Positions 24,412 to 32,421 of a stretch of 64,000 nucleotides of DNA are shown piece after piece (positions within the stretch are counted from its first letter, which is position 1; each line of letters opens with the position of its first letter). Location: contig NZ_NBZV01000001.1 in NCBI RefSeq assembly GCF_002379095.1, positions 1 through 64,000 on the forward strand, in the 5' to 3' direction. The notes beneath the pieces are model-generated. The model was not told the origin of the DNA, searched no databases, and worked only from the letters and a program-made list of their open reading frames with translations. The stretch comes from Polaromonas sp. AER18D-145 (GTDB lineage Bacteria; Pseudomonadota; Gammaproteobacteria; Burkholderiales; Burkholderiaceae_C). The position numbers and the translations under genes were made by a program.

Positions 24412-25767
24412 GTGTCAAATGCTATCAAAAAAAGAGCTGTTGGCGCCCTGTTGATGGGGGCTGCAGCCATTTTTTATCCCATGTTTTCATGGGCCACGAT
24501 TCCGATACAGCACTGGACGCAGCCCGGCGGCGCCAGGGTCTACCTGGTCGAAAGCCCGGCCATCGCCATGGTCGATGTGCAGCTGGACTTCGATGCCGGC
24601 AGCCGGCGTGTCGCGGCCGACCAGGCCGGTCTGGCCGGCATCACCGCGTCGCTGCTCTCCAAGGGTGTGGTGGCACGCGGCGGCGAGCCTGCGCTCGATG
24701 AAAATGCGCTGGGCGAAGCCTGGGCCGATCTTGGTGCGCAGTTCGGCGCATCGGCGGGCTCCGACCGCTTCAGCTTTTCACTGCGCAGCCTGACCGAGCC
24801 GGAGCTGCTGAGCCAGGCCGTGCGGCTGGCCGCGCGCCAGATCGCCGAGCCCTCGTTTCCGGACCCGGTGTGGCAACGCGACCGCCAGCGCATGCTGGCC
24901 CAGCTCAAGGAGGCCTACACCCGGCCCGCCTACCGGGTGGCCCGTGCTTTTTCCGAAGCGGTATACGGCAGCCATCCCTACGGCCATGAAACCAGCGAAG
25001 CCAGCCTGGCGCGCATCAGCGTGGCCGACATGCGGGTTTTTCATGCGCGCTACATCACGCCCTGCCATGCCCGGGTCAGCATCGTGGGGGCCGTGACACG
25101 CGCGCAGGCCGACACGCTGGTGACGGGGCTGCTCGCGCGCCTGCCACAACGCGACTGTGCGGCAGCGCCGCCGCTGCCGGCGGTGGCCGAGGTGGCACCG
25201 CTGGAGCGCGCGCAGCTGATCACCATCCCGTTTGACTCGGCGCAGGCGCATGTGCTGATGGGCCAGCCCGGCTACAAGCGCAATGACCCTGATTTTTATG
25301 CCCTCACCTTGGGCAACTATGTGCTGGGCGGCGGCGGGTTCGTCTCGCGGCTGACCGAGGAGGTGCGCGAAAAACGCGGCCTCAGCTACAGCGTCTCCAG
25401 TTATTTTTCGCCGGGCCGCCATGCCGGTGCGTTCACGGTGGGCCTGCAGACCCGGCCCGACCAGGCCGCGCAGGCCACCGCGGTCGCCCGTGAGGTGATT
25501 GCGAAGTTTGTCGCCGAGGGCCCAACGCAGGCCGAACTCCAGGCCGCCAAAGACAACCTGATTGGCGGCTTCCCGCTGCTGATCGACAGCAACCGCAAAC
25601 TGCTCGGCAACCTTTCCAATATCGCCTGGAACGATTTGCCGCTCGATTACCTCGACACCTGGACCGACCGGATCGCCAAAGTCAGCGTGGCGGAGGTCAA
25701 GGCCGCGTTTGCGCGCAAGCTGCAGCCTGAAAAAATGGTCACTGTTATCCTTGGTTCTACGCCATGA
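24412..25767 (+). CDS. M16 family peptidase-like protein (inactive subunit)
   Basis: This 451-residue partner of the preceding M16 peptidase lacks HxxEH: the equivalent position reads AGLAGITASLLSKG. It retains the R/Y motif of substrate binding (VREKRGLSYSVSSYFSPG), as in non-catalytic M16 subunits. The GTG start gives a signal peptide, SNAIKKRAVGALLMGAAAIF. A TTG overlapping the previous stop would add 20 residues. Residues about 3-22 are encoded by dispersed repeat A, so the signal peptide is repeat-derived. It overlaps rsmD by four bases. Confidence 0.85.
   Translation: MSNAIKKRAVGALLMGAAAIFYPMFSWATIPIQHWTQPGGARVYLVESPAIAMVDVQLDFDAGSRRVAADQAGLAGITASLLSKGVVARGGEPALDENALGEAWADLGAQFGASAGSDRFSFSLRSLTEPELLSQAVRLAARQIAEPSFPDPVWQRDRQRMLAQLKEAYTRPAYRVARAFSEAVYGSHPYGHETSEASLARISVADMRVFHARYITPCHARVSIVGAVTRAQADTLVTGLLARLPQRDCAAAPPLPAVAEVAPLERAQLITIPFDSAQAHVLMGQPGYKRNDPDFYALTLGNYVLGGGGFVSRLTEEVREKRGLSYSVSSYFSPGRHAGAFTVGLQTRPDQAAQATAVAREVIAKFVAEGPTQAELQAAKDNLIGGFPLLIDSNRKLLGNLSNIAWNDLPLDYLDTWTDRIAKVSVAEVKAAFARKLQPEKMVTVILGSTP
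24418..24478 (+). repeat. Dispersed repeat family A copy encoding an M16 signal peptide
   Basis: It reads AATGCTATCAAAAAAAGAGC, TGTTGGCGCCCTGTTGATGG, GGGCTGCAGCCATTTTTTAT. It aligns module by module with the intergenic copy at 17722-17782, from head to T-run. It is fully inside the coding sequence, frame AIKKRAVGAL. Confidence 0.75.
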
Positions 25768-26426
25768 AATACACCCCAGCCTCCGACAACAAACCCCCCA
25801 AAACTGCCGCCCCGCGCCCGAAATCGGGCAAGGTGGTGGGCCGCAAGTCCGTGCCGCCGGGCGAAATCCGCATCATTGGCGGGCAGTACAAACGCACCAA
25901 GCTGCCGGTGGCCAACAAGCCCGGCCTGCGCCCGACGCCCGACCGTGTGCGCGAGACCCTGTTCAACTGGCTGGGCCAGGACCTGACCGGCTGGCGCTGC
26001 ATCGACGTGTTTGCCGGCACCGGCGTGCTGGGCTTTGAAGCCGCCTCGCGCGGCGCTGCCGAGGTGCTGCTGTGCGAGCAGGATGCCGGCCTGGTGGACC
26101 AGCTCAAGGCACTGCAGGCCAGGCTGCACGCCGACATGGTGCGGGTCGAGCGCGGAGACGGCGTCGCCGTCCTCAGGCGGGCATCACCGGCCAGCATGCA
26201 ACTGGTGTTCCTGGACCCGCCGTTTGACTCGCCTCTGTTCGAGCCCGCGCTCAAGGCGGCGGCGCAGGTGGTGGCCGACCCCGGTTATGTCTACCTCGAG
26301 GCACCGCAGGCCTGGACCGACGAGGCATTGGCCGACTACGGCCTGCAACTGCACCGTAGCGGCAAGGCCGGCGCGGTCCACTTTCACTTGCTGGTTCGCA
26401 AGGGCGTTTCGCCGGAAGGCGCGTAG
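25764..26426 (+). CDS. rsmD: 16S rRNA (guanine(966)-N(2))-methyltransferase
   Basis: This 220-residue SAM-dependent enzyme methylates G966 of 16S rRNA in the 30S subunit. Motifs: IRIIGGQYKRTKLPV and GLRPTPDRVRETLFNWL (the family signature), DVFAGTGVLGFEAASRGA (SAM-binding motif I) and VFLDPPFDSPLF (catalytic DPPF). It has a longer basic N-terminus than the E. coli enzyme. It is translationally coupled to the M16 gene and followed by coaD, as in many betaproteobacteria. Confidence 0.96.
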   Translation: MKYTPASDNKPPKTAAPRPKSGKVVGRKSVPPGEIRIIGGQYKRTKLPVANKPGLRPTPDRVRETLFNWLGQDLTGWRCIDVFAGTGVLGFEAASRGAAEVLLCEQDAGLVDQLKALQARLHADMVRVERGDGVAVLRRASPASMQLVFLDPPFDSPLFEPALKAAAQVVADPGYVYLEAPQAWTDEALADYGLQLHRSGKAGAVHFHLLVRKGVSPEGA

Positions 26427-26480
26427 CCCTGCAAGCGGCAGGGGCACGCGGCCCCACGGTCAGGCGGGCATAATTGCCGC

Positions 26481-26984
26481 ATGGCGACAAGCACCCCGAG
26501 TTCCCGTGTGGCGGTTTATTCCGGCACCTTTGACCCCTTCACCCTCGGGCACCAGGATATCGTGCGCCGCGCGGCCGGGCTGTTTGACCGGCTCATCATC
26601 GGTGTGGCGGTAGCGCACCACAAGAAAACGCTGTTCAGCCTGGATGCGCGCCTGCAGCAGGTGCGCGAGGAAACGCAGGGCATGGCCAACGTCAGCGTCC
26701 TGCCTTTCGACGGCCTGATCATGGATTTTTGCGCGGCCCAGCAGGCGGTGGCCGTGGTGCGCGGCGTGCGCAACCTCACCGATTTTGACTACGAAGCGCA
26801 GATGGCCGCGATGAACCGCAAGCTGCGGCCCCAGGTGGAAACCGTGTTTTTGCTGCCGGACGCGCCGTTGCAATGCATCAGCGGCACCCTGGTGCGCGAG
26901 ATCAGCAAGCTCGGCGGCGATGTCGGCCAGATGGTCAGTTCCAATGTCGCCATCGCCCTGCAGCAGGCGCAGAAGGAGGGCTGA
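26481..26984 (+). CDS. coaD: Phosphopantetheine adenylyltransferase
   Basis: This 167-residue enzyme of coenzyme A biosynthesis transfers AMP from ATP to 4'-phosphopantetheine, giving dephospho-CoA. The nucleotidyltransferase motif GTFDPFTLGHQDIVRRA holds the TxGH-type His. VVRGVRNLTDFDYEAQM and SGTLVREISKLGGDV are the other conserved segments. Length is standard. It is followed two bases later by a ferredoxin gene. Confidence 0.97.
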   Translation: MATSTPSSRVAVYSGTFDPFTLGHQDIVRRAAGLFDRLIIGVAVAHHKKTLFSLDARLQQVREETQGMANVSVLPFDGLIMDFCAAQQAVAVVRGVRNLTDFDYEAQMAAMNRKLRPQVETVFLLPDAPLQCISGTLVREISKLGGDVGQMVSSNVAIALQQAQKEG

Positions 26985-26986
26985 CC

Positions 26987-27268
26987 ATGGCCTTGCTGAT
27001 CACCGACGAGTGCATCAACTGCGACGTGTGCGAACCCGAATGCCCGAATCAGGCGATTTACCTGGGCAAGGAAATCTACGAAATCGACCCCAAGCGCTGC
27101 ACGGAGTGCGTCGGCCATTTCGATGAGCCGCAGTGTGTGCAGGTGTGCCCGGTGGCGTGTATTCCCGTCAACCCGGCCTTCATCGAAGACCGTGAAACGC
27201 TCTGGCAAAAGTACCAGCGGCTGCAGGCGGAGCAGCCTGTGGCGGCGGTGGAATCGCGTTCTTCATAG
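26987..27268 (+). CDS. YfhL-type 2[4Fe-4S] ferredoxin
   Basis: This 93-residue ferredoxin has two cluster motifs: CINCDVCEPECP (C9, C12, C15, C19) and CTECVGHFDEPQCVQVCPVA. The first Cys of the second set is separated by an eight-residue insert, the pattern of YfhL/Allochromatium-type ferredoxins with unusually low potentials. Its electron partners are unknown. It starts two bases after the coaD stop with a GAAGGAGG ribosome binding site, so it is co-transcribed with coaD. Confidence 0.93.
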   Translation: MALLITDECINCDVCEPECPNQAIYLGKEIYEIDPKRCTECVGHFDEPQCVQVCPVACIPVNPAFIEDRETLWQKYQRLQAEQPVAAVESRSS

Positions 27269-27327
27269 TCTTTTGGTCTGTAGCCCTTATGTAACGGGCG
27301 CAAGAAGCTATTGAATTAATAGCAAAG
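27268..27327 (-). repeat. Dispersed repeat family A copy
   Basis: On the minus strand it reads CTTTGCTATTAATTCAATAG, CTTCTTGCGCCCGTTACATA, AGGGCTACAGACCAAAAGAC. It has the full head, box and tail, and starts immediately after the ferredoxin stop codon, where it could act as a transcript end. Confidence 0.8.
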
Positions 27328-27387
27328 TCTCCCTCGACTTTGTCATCCTGGACTTGATCCGGATCTGTGTGGACGTTCCTTCAGGCA

Positions 27388-27411
27388 CCGTTCGGGCTGA
27401 GCTTGTCGAAG
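27388..27411. repeat. REP-like unit (TTCGGGCTGAGCTTGTCGAA)
   Basis: This sequence, with a preceding CACCG, has the form of a short REP-like repeat that I recall as recurring in intergenic regions of many Proteobacteria. Only one copy is visible in this window, so the call rests on recognition of the sequence. Confidence 0.45.
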
Positions 27412-27429
27412 TTTTTTTCAATCCTTTTA

Positions 27430-27525
27430 GTTCGCTCATGTTTGTTGGCCGGGGGTTGCCCGGCGGCAACTCACTTTTCTTTTGCGTCGCCAAAAGAAAA
27501 GTAAGCAAAAGAAAAGGCGACCCGA
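27430..27525. repeat. Intergenic repeat with CAAAAGAAAAGTAAGCAAAA core
   Basis: TTGGCCGGGGGTTGCCCGGC (an imperfect hairpin) is followed by ACTTTTCTTTTG and CAAAAGAAAAGTAAGCAAAAG, an inverted repeat of about 11 bp. I recall similar units scattered through Burkholderiales chromosomes. Here it appears once. Confidence 0.5.
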
Positions 27526-27696
27526 TGGTCTGGGTCCTTCCGCTTCGCTCCAGGCAGCCTGCGGTGCTCGCCGAAAGCGGGGTCGAGCTCGAACTCGCCT
27601 TCGGCTCAAACAATCGCTCGCCCTGATCCGCTTTCAGCTGCGCTCCTCGGCCCAGCCCGACGGGTGGGGGAACAAATGCGAGTTCGGGTGCAGGGA

Positions 27697-27723
27697 GACC
27701 TGACGCGCGTAGCGCGTCAGGTC
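27697..27723. repeat. Perfect 12-bp inverted repeat
   Basis: GACCTGACGCGC-GTA-GCGCGTCAGGTC: twelve perfectly paired bases and a three-base loop. There is no T-run on either side, so it is not a standard terminator. It lies inside the repeat island. Confidence 0.8.
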
Positions 27724-27814
27724 AGCCTCAAGCGGCCGTGATGTTTGCACGCGAGCGCAGCACACGCGGCCAAATGAAGTCCCCCTCCATCGCCCAGCGG
27801 GGCGAGGGCAGGGG

Positions 27815-27979
27815 CTAGTGCAGTGTTGCATGCTTGATGGAACGAATAAAAGCGATGGATTTTGGGTCAGGGCAAGGCGCAAACCACAGCGATACCCTGG
27901 GTATCGCGCGGATTTGCAACGCCGCCATGGCGCAAAAGACGCGGTTTTATGTTCCAGATAGCGTGCAACACTGCACTAG
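27815..27979. mobile_element. MITE-like 165-bp inverted-repeat element flanked by CTAG
   Basis: The ends are CTAGTGCAGTGTTGCA and its exact inverse complement. The arms continue with TGGAAC at about 25 of 29 matching positions. The centre is a 9-bp palindrome (GCGATACCC-T-GGGTATCGC, 27889-27907) and the rest of the two arms is partly self-complementary, so the whole unit could fold into one long hairpin. CTAG at both ends could be a four-base target duplication as made by IS5-type transposases, or part of the repeat (CTAG is itself palindromic). There is no coding content. Confidence 0.65.
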
Positions 27980-28040
27980 GGGTGGGAGTGGGGAGTCCGC
28001 CCTACTGTCCAGAACGGACTACAGACGCAGCGTGACGCTC

Positions 28041-28667
28041 CTAATCGTTTACGGAGTCGTCAGCCTCGGGTTTGCGCGGCGGCTTGGGCCGAGGCGGCGC
28101 GCTGGTGTGGATCAGCATGGTGGCTTTTTCCATCTCGCCAGCCAGCAAGTCGGGCACGGCCTTGAGCGCGCGCGCGATGCTGTCCTCGATCGCCGCGCGG
28201 TGTTCCTGGGACGGTTTTTTCAGCACCCAGTTGATGACTTCGGACTTCACGCCCGGGTGGCCCACACCGATGCGCAGGCGCCAGTAGTCGCCCGTGCCCA
28301 GCTGGGCATGGATGTCGCGCAGGCCGTTGTGCCCGGCGTGGCTGCCGCCGAACTTGAGCTTGGCATGGCCGGGGACGATGTCGAGTTCGTCGTGGGCCAC
28401 CAGGATCTCTTCGGGGGCGATCTTGAAAAAACGTGCCAGCGCCGCCACCGATTTGCCCGACAGGTTCATGAAGGTCATTGGCTCGAGCAGCCAGACGGTC
28501 TGGCCCTTGATGGTGGTGCGGGCGACGCGGCCGTGGTAGTTTTTGTCGAGGGCCAGGCTCAGCTTGAGTTCGCGCGCCAGCGCCTCGGTCCACCAGAAAC
28601 CGGCGTTGTGGCGGGTTGCCTCGTATTCAGGGCCGGGGTTTCCCAAGCCTACAAAAAGTTTGATCAT
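28041..28667 (-). CDS. pth: Peptidyl-tRNA hydrolase
   Basis: This 208-residue enzyme releases tRNA from prematurely dropped peptidyl-tRNA. It starts [20 protein letters not shown] with the catalytic His at about 20 in the next residues (RHNAGFWW). [32 protein letters not shown] (catalytic Asp) and GHNGLRDI follow. A Lys/Pro-rich tail ([12 protein letters not shown]) extends beyond the core. The start is the ATG giving the conserved N-terminus; a longer frame adds 26 unrelated residues. The order rplY-pth is conserved. Confidence 0.96.
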   Translation of the reverse strand: MIKLFVGLGNPGPEYEATRHNAGFWWTEALARELKLSLALDKNYHGRVARTTIKGQTVWLLEPMTFMNLSGKSVAALARFFKIAPEEILVAHDELDIVPGHAKLKFGGSHAGHNGLRDIHAQLGTGDYWRLRIGVGHPGVKSEVINWVLKKPSQEHRAAIEDSIARALKAVPDLLAGEMEKATMLIHTSAPPRPKPPRKPEADDSVND

Positions 28668-28744
28668 GCGGTGTGATGAGAGGGGAAAGCGGTCTGCAGG
28701 TGGGGCCCGCCACCGGATTATGGGTGCAGCAAGACCTTCGCCCA

Positions 28745-28783
28745 AGAAAAACGGCCCTTGACCTCCGGGGAGGACAAGGGCCG
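28745..28783 (-). terminator. Rho-independent terminator of rplY
   Basis: CGGCCCTTG and CAAGGGCCG form a 9-bp stem with a further CCTCC/GGAGG pairing inside. On the minus strand it is followed by TTTTTCTT. It lies 31 bases after the rplY stop codon, before pth. Confidence 0.8.
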
Positions 28784-28813
28784 CTGGCCTTTTCAGGCCG
28801 ATGCCGTCATGAA

Positions 28814-29512
28814 TTACTTCTTGGCAGCAGGCTTGGCAGCGTCAGCCTTGACGCCGGCTTTGGCTTCCTTGGCGGCAGCGGCCTTGGCGGCCTTGGGATC
28901 CACAGGCACAGCTGCGGCAGCGGCTGCTGCGGCATCGGCTTCAGCTTCTTCCGAAACGGCAGAAACCGACACCAGCACCGGGTTGTCCAAGCCGCCTTTG
29001 GCGACAAACTTCACGCCTTTTGGCAGCGTGATGTCCTTGACGTGCAGCGAAGTGCCTTTCTTCAGGCCGCTCAGATCGACGGCGATGAATTCAGGCAGGT
29101 CTTTGGGCAGGCAGGAAATGCTCAGCTCGGTCAGCACGTGGTTGACCAGGCAGTTTTCGGCCTTGACCGCGGGAGACTCTTCCTGGCCGCTGTAGTGCAG
29201 TGGCACTTTCATGGTCAGGCGGGTCTTCGCGTCGACGCGCTGGAAGTCGATGTGCAGGATCAGTTGCTTGAACGGGTGCATCTGCAGATCGCGCAGCAAG
29301 ACCTTTTGTGTCTTGCCGCCCAGTTCCATCTCGAGGACGGAAGCGTGGAAAGCTTCTTTCTTGATGGCGTGCCACAGTGCGTTGTGATCGAGTTCGATCA
29401 GCGACGGTTCACCGGTGCCACCGTAAACGATACCGGGCGTGCGGCCCGTGATGCGGAGACGGCGGCTCGCACCCGTACCCTGCTTGGCGCGCTCAAAAGC
29501 GACGAATTTCAT
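28814..29512 (-). CDS. rplY: 50S ribosomal protein L25 (Ctc-type, long form)
   Basis: This 232-residue protein has an N-terminal 5S rRNA-binding domain ([20 protein letters not shown], then [11 protein letters not shown]) and the C-terminal TL5/Ctc beta domain ([20 protein letters not shown]). It ends in an Ala/Lys-rich low-complexity tail (about residues 190-232). The long two-domain form is standard in betaproteobacteria. The ATG at 29512 matches the family start. It lies between prs and pth, each separated by its own terminator. Confidence 0.95.
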   Translation of the reverse strand: MKFVAFERAKQGTGASRRLRITGRTPGIVYGGTGEPSLIELDHNALWHAIKKEAFHASVLEMELGGKTQKVLLRDLQMHPFKQLILHIDFQRVDAKTRLTMKVPLHYSGQEESPAVKAENCLVNHVLTELSISCLPKDLPEFIAVDLSGLKKGTSLHVKDITLPKGVKFVAKGGLDNPVLVSVSAVSEEAEADAAAAAAAAVPVDPKAAKAAAAKEAKAGVKADAAKPAAKK

Positions 29513-29555
29513 AATCTTCTCCAAAAGAGGTGGGCCGCGACCAGCTCACCCCGAC

Positions 29556-29590
29556 ATAAAAAAGCTGCACGAATGCAGCCGGCTTTTTGC
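29556..29590 (-). terminator. Rho-independent terminator after prs
   Basis: On the minus strand GCTGCA-TTCG-TGCAGC, a stem capped by the very stable UUCG tetraloop, is followed by six T residues. It starts about 15 bases after the prs stop codon. Confidence 0.85.
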
Positions 29591-29596
29591 TCCGGA

Positions 29597-30571
29597 TCAG
29601 AACAGGTTGTCCTGGTCCGAGAACAAACTCATGACCGACTCACCGTTGGCGATGCGCTGGATTGTCTCGGCAATCAGCGGTGCCACGGAGAGCTGGCGAA
29701 TTTTCTTGCAGTCCTGCGCGGCCTGGCTCAGCGGAATGGTGTTGGTGATCACCACTTCGTCGAGGGCTTCGCCCTGCGCAATGCGTTCAATCGCGGGGCC
29801 CGAAAAAATCGGGTGCGTGCAATAGGCATACACCTTTTTGGCGCCGCGCTCCTTGAGCACCTCGGCGGCCTTGACCAGCGTGCCGGCCGTGTCGATCATG
29901 TCGTCCATGATGACGCAGTTGCGCCCGTCGATGTCGCCGATCACGTGCATGACTTCCGACACATTGGCCTTGGGCCGGCGCTTGTCGATGATGGCCATGT
30001 CGCAACCCAGCTGTTTGGCCAGGGCGCGGGCACGCACCACGCCGCCGACGTCGGGCGACACCACCATCAGGTCGTTGTAGTTTTTCTGGCGCAGGTCGCC
30101 CAGCAGCACGGGCGAGGCGTAGATGTTGTCCACCGGGATGTCGAAAAAACCCTGGATCTGGTCGGCATGCAGGTCCATGGTCAGCACGCGCGAGACGCCG
30201 ACGGCCTGCAGCATGTTGGCCACCACCTTGGCGCTGATGGGCACGCGCGCCGAACGCGGGCGACGGTCCTGCCGGGCGTAGCCGAAGTAAGGGATCACCG
30301 CGGAAATGCGCTCGGCCGAGGCGCGCTTGAGCGCATCGACCATGATCAGCAGTTCCATCAGGTTTTCATTGGTCGGTGCGCAGGTGGACTGCACCACAAA
30401 CACGTCACGCGCCCGCACATTCTGCTGGATCTCGACCGTCACTTCCCCGTCTGAGAAACGCCCCACATGGGCGGCTCCCAGCGAAATGCCCAGATGCTGG
30501 GCGATCTCGGATGCCATGGCCGGATTGGCATTGCCCGTGAAAAGCATGAAGTCGGAGTGGTGCGGTTGCAT
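29597..30571 (-). CDS. prs: Ribose-phosphate pyrophosphokinase
   Basis: This 324-residue enzyme makes PRPP from ribose 5-phosphate and ATP for nucleotide, histidine and NAD synthesis. It begins with [20 protein letters not shown] (after an eight-residue leader). ATP-binding [15 protein letters not shown] and the PRPP loop [20 protein letters not shown] are present. [12 protein letters not shown] is the hallmark of the class I enzyme. It sits in the conserved order ispE, tRNA-Gln, prs, rplY, pth. Confidence 0.97.
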   Translation of the reverse strand: MQPHHSDFMLFTGNANPAMASEIAQHLGISLGAAHVGRFSDGEVTVEIQQNVRARDVFVVQSTCAPTNENLMELLIMVDALKRASAERISAVIPYFGYARQDRRPRSARVPISAKVVANMLQAVGVSRVLTMDLHADQIQGFFDIPVDNIYASPVLLGDLRQKNYNDLMVVSPDVGGVVRARALAKQLGCDMAIIDKRRPKANVSEVMHVIGDIDGRNCVIMDDMIDTAGTLVKAAEVLKERGAKKVYAYCTHPIFSGPAIERIAQGEALDEVVITNTIPLSQAAQDCKKIRQLSVAPLIAETIQRIANGESVMSLFSDQDNLF

Positions 30572-30783
30572 GTGTGGCCCAGCGGGTGTCTAGGAGGGGG
30601 AACGTTGCCGAATGGATAAAAGCAATAAACGCACTGAAAACACGGACGCCCTGTGTCCGTCCCATGTCAATGCGGCTTCTGGCCATTTCCTGCCCGGCCA
30701 ATTCAGCGTCTGAATTGCGCAGGCATCGCCTTCACCGGAGACACTCAACAGTCAGCGAGCACGGCCCCCGTTGTCGGGTGGCC

Positions 30784-30811
30784 TAAAAACACGGGCCCCC
30801 ATGGGACCCGA
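30784..30811 (-). terminator. Terminator downstream of tRNA-Gln
   Basis: On the minus strand CGGGTCCC pairs with GGGGCCCG (one G-U pair) around a short ATG loop and is followed by TGTTTTTA. It separates tRNA-Gln from prs. Confidence 0.6.
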
Positions 30812-30817
30812 AAATTT

Positions 30818-30894
30818 TGGCAGGGGTGGAAGGATTCGAACCTGCGAATGCCGGAATCAAAATCCGGTGCCTTAACCAACTTGGCGACACCCCT
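30818..30894 (-). tRNA. tRNA-Gln (anticodon UUG)
   Basis: This 77-nt tRNA includes an encoded CCA. The acceptor stem AGGGGTG/CACCCCT is fully paired. The anticodon stem is CCGGA/TCCGG with loop TTTTGAT (anticodon TTG). The T loop is TTCGAAT. The T stem (GCAGG against CCTTC) contains one C-U mismatch at its second pair. The position between ispE and prs is conserved in betaproteobacteria. Confidence 0.93.
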
Positions 30895-31000
30895 ACACAG
30901 GTAGATTGTCGGAGCTGAAAACTGTCAAAGACAGATGTCAGGGAACCGGCAACCAACCCTTTAATCGTTGTTTCTGGAAACACATTCCATGGCCCTTATC

Positions 31001-31894
31001 TTACCAACCGGCCAGAGGATGTGCATCCAGGTTGCTGCACTTGCGGACCTGCCAGTCGCCCGGGGCGACCGCAAGTTCCATCTCGTGCGGCATATGCGCA
31101 AATACAGCACTTCCCGAGCCAGTCATGCGGCCTTGCAAATGCTGCATGGAGAGCCAATCGAGGGATTGGCCAACCTGCGGACACAAGGCCTGCGCGACTG
31201 GCTGCAAGTCGTTATGGCCGAATTCGTAAACAGAGCCATTTGCGTTTGCAGCAAAGCCTCGGATTGTAGCAGTTTCTGTATCGCGTTTGAGCCCGGGCGA
31301 GCGGAAAATGGCGTCGGTCGGCAGCCCGGCGGCGGGTTTGACCACGACAAAACGGGCGGCGGGCAGGGTCAGCGGCGTGATTTTTTCACCCACACCTTCC
31401 ACCCAGGCATGGCCGCCGCTGAGGAAAAACGGCACGTCGGCACCGAGGCCGAGGGCGATGGCCTGCAGTTGTTCCGCTGGCAGCCTGACGCCCCACAGGC
31501 GTTGCAGCGCCAGCAGGCAACTGGCTGCATCGGACGAGCCGCCGCCCATGCCGGCCTGCGACGGAATACGTTTTTCCAGCCCGATGTGCACACCCAGCGG
31601 GGTGCCGATAGCGCTTTGCAGCGCCCGCGCGGCACGCACCACCAGGTCTTCGGCGGGAAGGGCCTCGCTGGCCTCGCTGCCAAGGTCGGTGCGCGTGATC
31701 TGGCCATCCTGGCGCAGCTCGAAATGCAGGGTGTCACACCAGTCGATCAGCATGAACACCGACTGCAGCAGGTGGTAGCCGTCGGGACGGCGCCCGGTGA
31801 TGTGCAGAAACAGGTTGAGTTTGGCCGGCGCCGCGACATCGTAGATCGCCTTCAGCGGCGGGGCCGAAGCAGGGTGCGGCCGTCCGGCTTGCAT
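31001..31894 (-). CDS. ispE: 4-diphosphocytidyl-2-C-methyl-D-erythritol kinase
   Basis: This 297-residue GHMP kinase of the MEP isoprenoid pathway phosphorylates CDP-ME at the 2-hydroxyl. Motifs: AAPAKLNLFLHITGRRPDGY (the conserved N-terminus, with the catalytic Lys and the HxTGRRPDGYH segment), PSQAGMGGGSSDAASCLLAL (ATP-binding glycine loop) and MTGSGSAVFAHMP (motif 3). Its start overlaps the lolB stop by one base, and tRNA-Gln follows. Confidence 0.96.
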   Translation of the reverse strand: MQAGRPHPASAPPLKAIYDVAAPAKLNLFLHITGRRPDGYHLLQSVFMLIDWCDTLHFELRQDGQITRTDLGSEASEALPAEDLVVRAARALQSAIGTPLGVHIGLEKRIPSQAGMGGGSSDAASCLLALQRLWGVRLPAEQLQAIALGLGADVPFFLSGGHAWVEGVGEKITPLTLPAARFVVVKPAAGLPTDAIFRSPGLKRDTETATIRGFAANANGSVYEFGHNDLQPVAQALCPQVGQSLDWLSMQHLQGRMTGSGSAVFAHMPHEMELAVAPGDWQVRKCSNLDAHPLAGW

Positions 31895-32415
31895 CAGGGC
31901 GCCACCAGCACGATACGCAGGTCGGAGCGCGGTTGCGGCATCGTCCGGCTGGCCGAAATCCGGCCCTCGGCCTGTTGCGAAAGATCGGCATTCCAGCCGT
32001 CCGCGGCGGTGTTTTTGCCGTCCAGCCAGTCAAACAGCGCGGGCAGCGGCACGGCTGCGCCGGTGGCTTTTTCAATCAGTTCGTCGACGGTGGCAAAGCG
32101 CTGGATCTGGTTGCCGGAATCGAGCACGGCCTCCTGCGGCGACCAGCGCAGTACGGCCAGACTGTTGCCCAGCGGGCTGTTCAGCGTCAGTTCGCCCTGC
32201 GTGGGGTTGCCCTTGAGTTCGAAGCCGGCAAAAAAGGCCTGGGGCGGCTCGCTTTGCACCTGCAGGCTGATGCGGCCTGCCCAGAACGAAATTTTGGCGT
32301 CATTCGGGCCGACCGCCCTGGGCGGGCTGGCGCAGCCGGCCATGAAAGCTGTCGCCATCAGCAGGCCTGCCAGCAGGGCGGCGCGCCGGCGCAAGGGGGT
32401 GAACGTGACGGTCAT
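31894..32415 (-). CDS. lolB: Outer-membrane lipoprotein insertion protein LolB
   Basis: This 173-residue lipoprotein receives lipoproteins from LolA and inserts them in the outer membrane. It has a type II signal peptide with lipobox FMAGC (Cys about 27). FWAGRISLQVQSEPPQAFFA and GNSLAVLRWSPQEAVLDSGN form the conserved open beta-barrel strands. It is shorter than E. coli LolB (207) but of usual length for the order. It lies between a TPR gene and ispE, the usual order. Confidence 0.88.
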   Translation of the reverse strand: MTVTFTPLRRRAALLAGLLMATAFMAGCASPPRAVGPNDAKISFWAGRISLQVQSEPPQAFFAGFELKGNPTQGELTLNSPLGNSLAVLRWSPQEAVLDSGNQIQRFATVDELIEKATGAAVPLPALFDWLDGKNTAADGWNADLSQQAEGRISASRTMPQPRSDLRIVLVAP

Positions 32416-32421
32416 GGCGGT

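Larger units (their letters stand above)
27269..28040. other. Gene-free repeat island between the ferredoxin and pth genes
   Basis: These 770 bases carry, in order, a family A repeat, a REP-like unit containing TTCGGGCTGAGCTTGTCGAA (27391-27410), a purine-rich unit with CCAAAAGAAAAGTAAGCAAA (27430-27525), a strong hairpin (27697-27723) and a MITE-like element (27815-27979). Open frames here have no RBS and follow the repeats. I see no gene. Confidence 0.75.

Noticed and set aside
27308..27626. Short open frames on both strands in the repeat island
   Set aside because: They follow the dispersed repeats exactly, have no ribosome binding site and no protein-like composition.
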